Assembly: GCF_026151205.1 (NCBI RefSeq)
Contig: NC_087072.1
Span: 19,868,103-19,932,102 of the forward strand
Direction of reading: 5' to 3'
Source of the DNA: Bolinopsis microptera
Taxonomy: Eukaryota; Ctenophora; Tentaculata; Lobata; Bolinopsidae
DNA length: 64,000 nucleotides
A model generated the notes under the pieces. The model saw nothing but the letters and a program-made list of their open reading frames with translations. It had not been told where the DNA came from and did no database searches. This document shows, one piece after another, positions 12,441 to 23,135 of this stretch (position 1 is the stretch's first letter; each line of letters begins with the position of its first letter). A program made the position numbers and the translations under genes.

Positions 12441-13704
12441 AAGAAGTAAAGAAAGGAGGCTGCGAAATGAGTAGATGCAGCCATCTGAAATCTGAATCAA
12501 GCAGTTGTATAGTTCTTCTTGGACTTTTTAGGAATCGGGAAAAGATAGGCACGTTGTTTGTTGTCTCACGACATTACGGTCGTGTACTAACAGCTGATAA
12601 ACTCGCCTACCTATCAATCCAATTCTGCTCATTATTCGTCAGTGATTGGGTGACGTGATCTGCAGATCACCTTGAGACTCCAGATCTCATGAGGGCTAGT
12701 GGTCATCCACCCGTGGTTTGCGTGGAATTAAGACCTACGAGTGTCTTTCTTGATGGTGGAACGGCATGATACTGATATGTCTGATAATTAATGACGTGGT
12801 TCAACTTCCGAGTGTGTCGTTATTGACCCAGTTGATCGATTTAAGAAGTTAAATCAACGCACAGGAGTAATGACCAAGATATAACATGTTTTTATACTAA
12901 TATTTGTAAAAGTTTGACAACATTATATTTAATTAATCAATTTTGTGATCCTAGTGGGTCGCTATTGACCCATTTAACCGATTTTTCGCAGTTTATGATG
13001 ATAATCACTTGCTGAGAGGCAAGTTTGCACTTATGATGTCATGTTTTAGGCTGAATTCAAGAAGTTACATGGACATATGTAGTAATAAGCAAGTGAGCCG
13101 AGTGGGTCGTTAATGACCCGAATTCTCTATTTTTTAAAAGTTAGAGTCACACAGTATTAACCTTATATTTTTAACTTATGCTACAGTTTTTATTTTATCC
13201 TAACGTCTTTGTTTCAGAAGTTAAAGCCGAAAAACCGTGATGGGTCGTTTGCGACCCGGACGAGTGGGTCGTATGCGACCATAGCTGTATCTTTTAAAGT
13301 AAACGAGATACAGATTAGCTTTTTTGGATATCTCATTTTTGCTGTAAAGTGACCTAGTGTGTTAAACGGCATCAAAATCGGCAAACTTTAAAACTCCTCG
13401 TCCCTAATGGGTTAAACATTAGTCTAAAGCTTTTTTTTCAACGCTCATGTATAGACTGTTTAATATTTGCAAATTAATATTTTGAACTCTTCTGATAATC
13501 CTAATTTTATCCAGCTTTTAAAAGGGACCTAAGTACCAATAACCTAAGTAGTCATATATATATTCTCAAAGTTCAAACATTGGGCATTCCTCCAAGCGTA
13601 ATGAGATAACGACAGATATATAAAGAAATTTCTAACGCAATTACAATCCAATCCCCTTAATACAATAACTATTTTTAGTGAGATAATTGAATTAGGGGAC
13701 CTAC

Positions 13705-15615
13705 CAAACACTCTTATTAACACCCATTTTATCTTCTGTCAGCCACTGAGAGATCCTCTCTCCGTTGATCATCACATCAGTTATGCTTCCTGGGTGTGGG
13801 AATCAATTTAGCGTTTAAATTAGAGTTTTAGGTGATCATTCGTTCTCTAATTCTTGTGCTGATAAAGAACCATAATCGAATTACATATAATCGGACAATC
13901 TTCTCAAATCAATTGATAAAATTATACAATAATTTGAGAATTTGGTATTTGCGGGAGGCGCGCGCACTGATTTCCGACTCAGTGGACAAAAGCAGACCAA
14001 CATTTTCACACAATAAACATTGTCGCGCGTTCCGCTAACATGTTCAGTAGACCGTTCTTCTATATTGCTAAATCATGGACAGGTGCGCGTAAAATTTTGC
14101 CCGCAGTTTCTGGTGCAACTTGCAAGTTTCTGCATGTGCCATAATTTGATGACAGTAGTTATGAGACGGACACATCACAGAGCAATTTAAAATTAATTGA
14201 AAAATTAAAGCCGTTTTTACATCTCTGACAAATTTTCGGAAACTCTACTGTCTACTGACAGTCAATTTGCAAATTGCAGCAGTCCAAACTCTTGAACTCG
14301 CATCAATTTAAATTCTTATTTCATTCTGATTTAGACTTAAATTCATAATGAAAACAGAAGCGTGTAAAATGCTATTCAGCATATTTATTCTAGCCACTTT
14401 TGTACGTGAAATGTACATACTGTATAGTCGGTAACAACACGTTGTGTTAATTGAAAGCTTTCGAACTTCTCAGGATACGAGGGTAAATGTTAGTTACCTC
14501 GGATACTGGAATAATTGCATTACTTAATGAACTTGTCAACTAGTTCTTACATGAACTTATGAGAATAAAATGAGGATATTATTCCCTTCCAGTTATGGTT
14601 TTAGATTTCATCGTGTTTCTATTTTGACTTCGGATTCACTTTTCTCAAGCCTAATCACGTACATTTAATATTTTATTTGCTTACACTTGCAGAAAATCGT
14701 GTAACCGTTTTATTTAACGGATATAAAAGTTTGAATGGCTGAAACATACAGATATTGGATTGAAATAATCACAAATAAAATTTTTATAAAAAGTACCTTT
14801 CAAAGATCCCTGGTTTGATTTTCCAACTTCAATATTTACTGCGTTGAAGGAAGACGTTGTGGATGGTTCCTCATTCGAGATGATCGTATCGTTCACTGAC
14901 AGTTGTATGTACCCTCCGATCCTTTGAGTTAATTAGATTTGCAGATAATGGTTACACTATTCGAAGCATTAAAAGTGCTTCACAATTCACACCTCAGCTC
15001 CTGTCAGAGCCAATTAACAGCAATTGAGCAATTATCAATGAGATTATTTCGGTTAGAACACCCAATCAAACCTTTGTAGATGAACTTTGGTCCAAGAATC
15101 TTTAGGGACGATCAAGTTATCTTGAATTAAGTATGTTTCACTGTTATCTATATTCATGTTACACACAACGTTTCCATTAAATAGTCCCATCTCTATGTAA
15201 TCAGCCTGAGGATAAATACCGAACATTAGTCCTAAATACCACAATCATTGGATAGATCAACAAAAACAAAACATTTGGCACAATCTTGATTCAAATGCCT
15301 ATTTCAAATGCTACAGGTCACAGGAAATATTGTATATCATGTTCAATGTTCAATGGTTTGAAATGCAACGAACCCCAATAGCCTGTCGCTTGCGTCTAGC
15401 GTTATTATCAGGAGGTCCAATATACACAATCCCACCACTGGCATCGTCCTCTTCAGGTTTAATAGTAGCTTTAACAGACAGATACGCAGTGCGTTCCAAA
15501 GTGGCGCTGTATCTAGCGTAGGACTCCTCACCGGTAAAGCGCATGGGAATGAGGATGGTTTCAACACTGCGCTTCGCTTTCTCTATCTTATCCCACAGGG
15601 ATCTTAACTTGTAGT
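13705..15615 (-). CDS. Laminin alpha, end of rod and LG1 domain (four exons)
   Basis: The exons are 15615-15374, 15205-15072, 14921-14797 and 13789-13705, all in phase. The first exon carries the last coiled-coil segment (LRSLWDKIEKAKRSVETIL) and goes straight into LG1 (LSVKATIKPEEDDASGGIVY). LG1 continues with DYIEMGLFNGNVVCNMNI, DSWTKVHLQRIGGYIQLSV and ends with GSITDVMINGERISQW. The terminal Cys usual in LG domains is replaced by a Ser/Trp-containing tail, as happens in some LG1 domains. The choice of donor GTAGGT at 13704-13699 is forced by phase with the LG2 exon. Confidence 0.92.
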
Positions 15616-15695
15616 CTGGGATTAAAATTTGAGAAAGGAATACACGGGTAAATGTTAGTTAGGATATTTAGATTTAAGAATGTTAGAACGTTTAA

Positions 15696-17079
15696 GGGGA
15701 CATATACAAAAAGCTTTTATGTTCTGAACAGGCTGTAACTTCATATTAAGAAAGTATACATTAAAACAATAAGATTTGATACATTAAAAATTATTTTTGA
15801 GGAACCACACTTTCGAAAAAATAAATATTTTCTTTTTCGAAAATTTTGAAAATTTTGAGAAGTCTGTCACTGTTATACCGATATTTCAGTCGTTTTTAAC
15901 TTTTTTTGGCTGATTTTTTTCCTGAACATTATTTGCAATCCGTACAAGAAGCCCTTCAAAGGATTTCATAATTAAAATATAGATGACGAAGTTACAGACC
16001 AAACAAGGTCGAGAGAAGCAAAATTGAAATTTTTGTAAAAATCAAAGTTGTATATTTTACCATTCACCCAGGTCATAAGATATCGCTTTAAAAATTCTTG
16101 TGAGTGTAGCTGATGATCATATCAAACTTTTTGGAACAGGATTTCTCTCAGTTTTGAGTTTTAAGGTATGAAATGTGGCCTAAACGACTTAATAAAATTC
16201 ATCATAAAAAAGGGCCAAACATGGCAGATTTAAGGCTTAAAATGCCTATAACACAAAAAGTATCAGTTTTTTGAAATAATTTTTACAGGATCGTAAGACG
16301 AATCTTTTAGTACCAAATTTATAATAGTTAAAGACACAAAATTTATTTTTAAATGTGTACAATTTGTACAAAATTTATACAAGGGGGGACCCTTGTGTTC
16401 GAGCTGGAAAATTATTAAGACAATTTGTCTTCTAAAATCACCTATTTGGTACTAAAAGATTCCTCTTCTCAAGCTGATTACGATTCTGTAAAAATTATTT
16501 CAAAAAAACTGATATTTTTTGAGTTATAGGCATTTTAAGCCTTAAATCTGCCATGTTTGGCCCTTTTTTATGATGAATTTTATTAAGTCGTTTAGGCCAC
16601 ATTTCATACCTTAAAACTCAAAACTGAGAGAAATCCTGTTCCAAAAAGTTGGATATGATCATCAGCTACACTCACAAGAATTTTTAAAGCGATATCTTAT
16701 GACCTGGGTGAATGGTAAAATATACAACTTTGATTTTTACAAAAATTTCAATTTTGCTTCTCTCGACCTTGTTTGGTCTGTAACTTCGTCATCTATATTT
16801 TAATTATGAAATCCTTTGAAGGGCTTCTTGTACGGATTGCAAATAATGTTCAGGAAAAAAATCAGCCAAAAAAAGTTAAAAACGACTGAAATATCGGTAT
16901 AACAGTGACAGACTTCTCAAAATTTTCAAAATTTTCGAAAAAGAAAATATTTATTTTTTCGAAAGTGCGGTTCCTCAAAAATAATTTTTAATGTATCAAA
17001 TCTTATTGTTTTAATGTATACTTTCTTAATATGAAGTTACAGCCTTTTCAGAACATAAAAACTTTTTGTATATGTCCCC
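15696..17079. mobile_element. TTAA-flanked near-palindromic foldback MITE (1.38 kb)
   Basis: TTAA flanks both sides (15692-15695, 17080-17083). The ends read GGGGACATATAC and its complement. The two arms, about 15696-16310 and about 16455-17079, are almost exact inverted copies, separated by about 140 bp that contains GGGGGGACCC. It has no ORF. It sits in the laminin intron between the last rod exon and LG1. Confidence 0.9.
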
Positions 17080-17154
17080 TTAATGTTCGAATGCTAAATT
17101 GTTTTTGCAGACACAATTTATTCGGTGTGAATTTGAAGTCAAGCGGTTTATAGT

Positions 17155-17487
17155 GTGCTTACTGTTTCTAGTGTGTTTATAGTGTGTTTACTGTTCATAG
17201 TGTGTTTACTGTTTATAGTTTGTTTATAGTGTTTATAGTTTGTTTATAGTGTTTATGTTTATAGTGTGTTTATAGTGTGTTTATAGTGTGTTTACTGTTT
17301 ATAGTATGTTTATAGTGTGTTTACAGTGTGTTTACAGTTTATAGTGTGTTTATAGTGTGTTTACTGTTTATAGTGTGTTTATAGTGTGTTTACAGTGTGT
17401 TTACTGTTTATAGTTTGTTTATAGTGTTTATGTTTATAGTGTGTTTATAGTGTGTTTACAGTTTATAGTGTGTTTATAGTTACCCAC
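17155..17487. repeat. Minisatellite, about 11-bp unit TTTATAGTGTG
   Basis: About 25 imperfect copies of TTTATAGTGTG (with variants TTTACTG, TTTACAG and TTTATAGTT) fill this stretch. Its right end meets the 5' splice site of the laminin exon at 17488-17596, so on the minus strand the intron starts GTGGGTAAC and enters the repeat at once. Confidence 0.9.
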
Positions 17488-20400
17488 CTATTTCTCTACT
17501 CTTCTCTATTACAATCCTCTTCTGACCGTCAGCTGTTTCCGTATCGTTTATAAGTCCTGGGAGCTCATCGCTCACTCCATACAGCTCCGGTGGTTTCTAG
17601 ACGGGTTACAGTAAAAATTAAGATATAAATACAAATCAATACATTTATTGAGGACAATACAGAAGGAATATATAACATAGTTCGAGGAGTCCCAATCCTC
17701 CTTGCGTTTTTCTTGTAGCTAGTACAGAAATTAACAGTAAATGTATCTTGTTGTGAAAGATAAAGCAGCAACCGTTAGTAAACACTCGGGATCTTCGTTA
17801 GTTGAATACTGTAGGAATCTATGAGTATATCGTCCTATGAAGCTTAACAGTTACTCTATCAACTAGTGATGGATTCGAAAAAGGGAGAACTTGTTGAAAG
17901 CCTCCTTATTTATAAATTATCTTGCATATCTTTCACTTAAATACATATTTGTGCAACATCTGGAAAGAAGTATTTTATGAGCACAGTTCTGTCGCTATTG
18001 TTTTGAACTGATGTAAGATAGTATGAAGAAGGATGCTGATAAAATCAATTTCAAACTCGAAATTGCAAACTCAGGAGATTATTTCACACAAATTTGGTTC
18101 ACTCTCACTCACTAATTTACTCATCCGTTTCCAGGATTCCCACTTCCGTCGATACGAACCCTGCAGGCGACCCTTCTTACGTATTTGAAAAAAAATAGAG
18201 CTTAAACTCCGACAACACAGTTAACTCAGCTTACAGCTTTACAGTCCAGCAGCAAGAGTACAAAAATAAAACAGCGACTTGACACAAAACAAATCTAAAC
18301 AAAATAAAAATCCGGCGATGTTTCCACACCAAAAGTTCCAAACTCCAGAGCTATCACTCGCAATCGTACCCAGCCGCCACCCAGTACACACCACACTGAT
18401 TCTTCTCTACCTCCTCAGCCGTAACATCGTCCACCGTGTACAATGCAAACCTATCGCTCCCAATATCTTTACTAACATGCACTGCCGGACACTTCCAACC
18501 CTGAGCTGACACGGTAATAACCGGTGCCGAGGCAAAGTTACACCCACCCATGTCGACATCTCTTCCTGCCTTGCCCTTGTTAACCCAGGAGTCAAACCAT
18601 TTTCCATCCTCAGAGCGGGCTATTCCCGAGCAGATCATAGCACAGGGTTCAGGGTGGAGCTCTCTGTTTGGGGTGTCCAAGATCTTGACTTTGGTTTGGA
18701 GAGTTGTTAGAACCAGAGCTAGGGTTACTGCGAGGTATCGGAGATACATTGTGTTGTATGTGGGAGGTGCAGGAGCTCAGGAGGTGTAAAATGTAAATAT
18801 CAAGTGAGGCTCTGGAAGACTAGCGTTTTTCTAAAGATATTATTTTGTTCCCTTCTCCTTTTATAAATTGTCTTTAGATTTACTGACATAATTTACAGAC
18901 TTTTGTCAGCAAAATTAGGGAGTGGTCTTTGTCAAAATAATAATTTTGATGTCAAAATTTGGTCGTAGTAGCTCATAATAATGCTTTGTGGTGTCTTGTA
19001 CCGCCTACCCAGCTTCAACAGATGGTCAAATGTTGTAATTCGCAAAAATATGTAATAACTACACCAACTATTCCTGGTCTAAGGTCCACTAGACGGTACC
19101 GTCTAGTGGACCTTAGACCAGGCATGGGCGCCGCCGGTCATACGCCGCCGCCGCCGTGAAATAACCCACGCAAGCACGACTGACGGTTACACATTTTAAC
19201 ATCAATTCAAATACCCTGTGACTGGTCAATAAGCTGTAAATTTCAAATAGCTGAATGCTGAGTCTTTTTAACAGTAATTACTGGTTGGAAAATGGATATC
19301 ATAAATGTTGCACTGAACAACATATTTAATATTAGTTAGGCTACTACTGTAGAGATACATAAGTGAACTACTCTAAACGTCAGTCCTCGTATCGTCCCTA
19401 AGCTCAAAATTTCCATAAACAAAATTGAGCTATGGTTCGGGAAAAATTTTTCCACGCCGGTCAAAACGCCGCCGACCAAAATATGGCTCCACGCCGCCTA
19501 TGCGTTTTACGGCGGCGCCCATGTCTGCCTTAGACTCAGCTCCTCTAAAAAGGACTGCTTATTAATCACGAGGTATTTACATTTTACAACGATATCACGT
19601 ACCTCAATGTCGTCTATTCTGGTTTGCAGAGGGTCAGGGTTGACCATGTCCGTATTGGGCTCGGGAGGTTCCTCAACATCCCAACCTGGTATCTGAGGGA
19701 AGATAACACCTTGAAGCCTCTCTTTGTCCGCCTCGTTTGCTGCGTCTAGATCACCTATTGCATCACGTTGTACCGGCTCCCCCGATACTGAGGAAGGCAA
19801 ACAAGTTACAATACAGTTGGTTTAGATTTTAGGTATATGATGGTTGATAAATGAAGGAGAGCTCTCTTGCAAGTAAGAAAATTCCACGCAATGATTATTG
19901 AAACTGAAACTTACTTATATCGTTTAACTTTGGTTCAACATCTGCCTTCCTGATATCCAGGTCACTAAGTGCGAGCTCTTTATCCTGCACTCCTGATCCA
20001 AATTCATCAACCTGAAGATACGAAGGTAACAAGAACAAACCCTTAAATTTTCTAATTTTCCAGATCGCAGATGGCGAATACATTAGTTCTAGCAACTCCT
20101 AGTCCTCTCGAAGTATAAAATAGGTCAGCTATACTACTGTACCTTTTCGGTTGCATTTGCAGCAGCTTCTTCTGCAGCGGCAACTCTCCTCCTTAGCTCC
20201 TCCAAATCTTTCTCAGTTTGAACCATCTGTGTGACAGATAAATTGTTACATCATAGATAATAAATATCAGTTGAGACTCGGAATTAGATAACATGATGAA
20301 ATATGTTTACCAAAAAGAACATATTATACCGATGCTAACTTATGTCTTATCTTTTCAAAGATCGTCCACAACATTCTAGAAAACTACTAACCTCTTTGAC

Positions 20401-23135
20401 AAGTGCAGGCCCAGGGTCGTCAGAGGAAACATTCCTGATATCCTGGAGACCGGAACAGTTGAATTCTTTCGGTTTCACAAGCGGTGTTAACTCTGTTAGA
20501 GCTTCTTGTTGGCCTGAACACCGTAATTATTAGAAAACATAAATCAGCTAACTTACTACCAGCTGGACAAAATAGTATCCATGAAAAACATTAAATTTCT
20601 CAAAAGTATTTGATTACGCGGCGGAATCGTGAACAAACATTTCTACCGACCTTCGACTAGTTCCTGAAGTGGTACCAAATCAAGCATCTCAATCTCATCC
20701 AGTCCTTGCTCTGTAGCGTTGTTATTTTCCTCTATGACAGGAACTTCAGCGGTCGAGTTTGCTATTAACTCTTCCACGTCGTCCTCGATATCCTTTGCAG
20801 CTTTCTCCAGCATCTAGTAATTGCAGAAACCAACATTAGTCAGGCAATAAGTTTACCAATCCAGGAAGGTAACACTACTTATTTTTGCTTAGTTACTCAA
20901 ACAACCAATTTAGATAATATGTGTATAATATGTTAATTATTAATTAATACCTCAATTCCCCCGACTTTCAGTTCGATCAAATCCACAGCTTGAGTTTGAT
21001 TAGCCAAGTCTAAGACAACGTCCTCAATTTCATCTTCGATAAATTCTACTCTTTCAGGTAGAGGATCCAGAGTAGGTATTGTCAGGTTAGCCGGAACCGC
21101 AACGGTGACTTCATCACTGGGGATTGAGAAATGCATGATACTATCAGGCTGTTACAAATCAACGACGCTAATATTTTGGTGATTTAGTGCAGATATTGAT
21201 AACAATTATGACCCATTCGGCCATATCATAATTATTGATCAAAAACCAGAAAATATTTGCCATCATACTTGATCGTTTTAGCCTTATCCTTAGCATTCTC
21301 AGCCTCTTTATGTTTCGGTTCTGGATCCCATTTTTCTATCTCCTGTATCGCCTCCTCCGCTTCAGCGATTGCTTGCCCGCTATCTACCACGTCCGGGCTG
21401 ACGTTGAAGTTGTCCAAGTTGTCTATCAGATCTAAATTAAGTATTGGTTATTGCAAATTCTCTGGTCTTCTGAACTCTGAATAAGTTAAACATAAAAAGG
21501 AATTGGAAAGTTCATATTACGACCCCATTAGATATTTTGTTCCACACAAATACAGTAAACCCACCCTTGAGTTCATCCTCCAAAGCTCCCATCTCATCAG
21601 GAACATCACGTGTGGCTCTCTTCGTATCACCAGCATCAGCGTACGCTTCTTGACTTCGAGGAGTCAGCGCGTCTGCTCTTTTTTCATTATCTTTTTCAGC
21701 CTTCTGGGCTGCGTCTAGCTCTGCAAGCAGATCTTCCAAGTTTTCGGGAACAGGTATTGCGTCCTGGGGAGGATATCGCACTTAAAATAGTATCTTTGAA
21801 ACAGAAAAGTAGAGAGATATCGTGTTAATCAATAGCTACATCGTATTTATTGCAATGTAATGTTTATAATCTTATAACGGGCTCTTTGACGGCAAAAAGG
21901 ATTAAAATACTACAATAATTCCTTTATAATGTAATCAGCATATTATCATATAGATAGTTCCAACATTTATTGCACATCCGATATCTTTATTTTCATCCAG
22001 GTCGTCAAATGTGTCAATATATTTCCAACTTTTTAATTTTAAAACATTCTAGGCAATATAAACGAAAGAAAAATATTATTAAGACCCAAGCTAGACGGCA
22101 CGTAACGCGTCACATAATCGATTACAAGATGGAGTCTTTGATATGGCTAGACGGCATTTACTGAGTACGTGATGCGGTCGGCATCCTCGCTAGACGGCAC
22201 GTACCGCCTCTAGTGATCGATTATGTGACGCGTTACGTGCCGTATAGTATTAGTGCCGTGTTAAGGACAATAAAAGGTGTTGCCACTTGCCAAGACGTGA
22301 AGAGATGGATATTGGATAAATGGGTCCATTCAAGGCATTCACTGGCATGTTTACAGTTTATTTGTCACATTTTACTTATTGCATTTGGAAACAAGATGAC
22401 ATTCGAAACATGTTTTCCTCACCTCGACGTCTTTTGCCCTGTCCTTTATACTGTCCATTTTTTGGGCAAAGTCCGACATCAGGGCACTTGTTTTGCCTGC
22501 ATCCAGTGTGTTGTTCACATCGATTAATCTTTCTAGCAGCTTTAACGGACAATCTCCACACACTGAAAATTTACTTAATTGAATGAACTATCGCATTTAA
22601 AGAAATAGTGACCGTACCGACTAATTCAAATTTTTCCATAAAAAGTAGGGGTCTGGCATTCGTCCTAATATTTTGACTTAGGAATCACGATGACAAATAA
22701 GAAAATAAGACGTGACCCGGCCCTGGAGGATAAATTGAATGAATAGGAGAATTGATTGAATAAGGTAGTTTTACAATCGCCTAATCGACTATTGTACGGC
22801 GGATTTTGCTCGTAAAACTAGTAACATCGACGTTTCAAGATTATCATGGTAGTATCTAAGACATGTAAAAAATTATATCTAAAATTGACAAATTTTGGTA
22901 TAAATGTAGGTACCCCAATTCGGGATAAGGAAAATAGGACGGTAAATCAGAGTTTAACAGTACAAATATCAAGTCAGCCTCTTACTGTAACATTTGTCAG
23001 GACCACACATTCTAACTTTTATAAACTCAGGAGGTGCGAAGTTCAGCGCAGCAGGTGCCTCTGAAGAAGCAGCTACAGAGTGGTCAAATGCTGGTGCTTG
23101 AACTTTAAGACTGTCATCTACAGAAGGTTTTGCTG
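17488..23135 (-). CDS. Laminin alpha, coiled-coil rod (domains II and I, 11 exons)
   Basis: The exons in transcript order are 23135-22986, 22562-22423, 21763-21565, 21431-21269, 21116-20951, 20813-20651, 20513-20392, 20226-20143, 20011-19915, 19787-19603 and 17596-17488. All phases match. The region begins with a Cys cluster (MCGPDKCY and MCGDCPLKLLERLIDV), as at the start of domain II where the three laminin chains are disulfide-linked. Helical stretches such as TEKDLEELRRRVAAAEEAAA follow. The total is about 526 aa, slightly short for a laminin rod. It is unusually rich in proline and acidic residues (IPGWDVEEPPEPNTD). The first exon's acceptor is the least certain; 23117 is an alternative. 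Confidence 0.85.
18354..18749 (-). CDS. Small secreted protein, 131 aa, single exon, nested in laminin intron
   Basis: An uninterrupted reading frame starts with a signal peptide (MYLRYLAVTLALVLTTL). The mature part has paired Cys motifs CAMICSG and GGCNF, then GWKCPAVHV, and ends in QCGVYWVAAGYDCE. Five Cys and aromatic spacing suggest a compact extracellular domain. I recall a similar layout in uncharacterised invertebrate secreted proteins but cannot name a family. It is on the same strand as laminin, inside the intron 17597-19602, and would need its own promoter; a TATA-like site is present upstream. It could be an intron-resident gene or a retrocopy. No poly-A run was seen downstream. 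Confidence 0.7.
   Translation of the reverse strand: MYLRYLAVTLALVLTTLQTKVKILDTPNRELHPEPCAMICSGIARSEDGKWFDSWVNKGKAGRDVDMGGCNFASAPVITVSAQGWKCPAVHVSKDIGSDRFALYTVDDVTAEEVEKNQCGVYWVAAGYDCE
18857..18865 (-). promoter_or_regulatory. TATA-like box for the nested 131-aa gene
   Basis: On the minus strand the sequence is TATAAAAGG, about 108 bp before the ATG at 18749. That distance allows transcription to start near 18830 with a leader of about 80 bp. The assignment is by position and motif only. Confidence 0.45.
19073..19122. repeat. Perfect 50-bp palindrome
   Basis: Positions 19073-19097 are the exact reverse complement of 19098-19122, centred on GGTACC with no loop. Its right arm contains the 8-bp hAT target duplication CCTTAGAC and the first four bases (CAGG) of the adjacent hAT element. 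Confidence 0.95.
19119..19527. mobile_element. hAT-type MITE, 409 bp
   Basis: The ends are CAGGCATGGGCGCCGCCG on the left and the complement of CAGACATGGGCGCCGCCG on the right. A perfect 8-bp target duplication CCTTAGAC lies at 19111-19118 and 19528-19535. CAG-type ends plus an 8-bp duplication are typical of hAT elements (family knowledge). The interior is GC-rich at the edges (GCCGCC repeats) and has no ORF. Confidence 0.9.
22091..22247. mobile_element. Small MITE with perfect 28-bp inverted ends
   Basis: The 28 bp at 22095-22122 (starting ACGGCACGTAACGCG) are perfectly inverted at 22216-22243. The motif CTAGACGGCA occurs three times inside. It lies in the laminin intron 21764-22422. I could not fix the target duplication; TAG is adjacent on the left and ATAG on the right. 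Confidence 0.75.

Larger units (their letters stand above)
9124..13411. mobile_element. piggyBac-like TTAA element with long inverted arms
   Basis: The element is flanked by TTAA on both sides (9120-9123 and 13412-13415) and has perfect 14-bp terminal repeats, CCCATTAGGGACGA and its complement. TTAA duplication and CCC ends are piggyBac hallmarks (family knowledge). Inside, a stretch at about 9476-11190 and one at about 12650-13282 are inverted copies of each other. They carry repeated blocks such as GGGTCGTTTGCGACCC, so the element can fold into a very long hairpin. I see no transposase ORF, so it is non-autonomous. It has itself been hit by two LINE fragments and lies wholly within a laminin intron. 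Confidence 0.85.

Noticed and set aside
18103-18152. Possible extra 48-bp laminin rod exon (acceptor CCTGCAG, donor GTGAGT).
   Set aside because: Exons 19603-19787 and 17488-17596 already join in phase 0 without it, and the encoded peptide (GSYRRKWESWKRMSKL) is basic and unlike its neighbours.
22091-22247. Regulatory palindrome for laminin.
   Set aside because: The 28-bp inverted ends with repeated CTAGACGGCA motifs and mid-intron position fit a MITE better; no support for a regulatory role.
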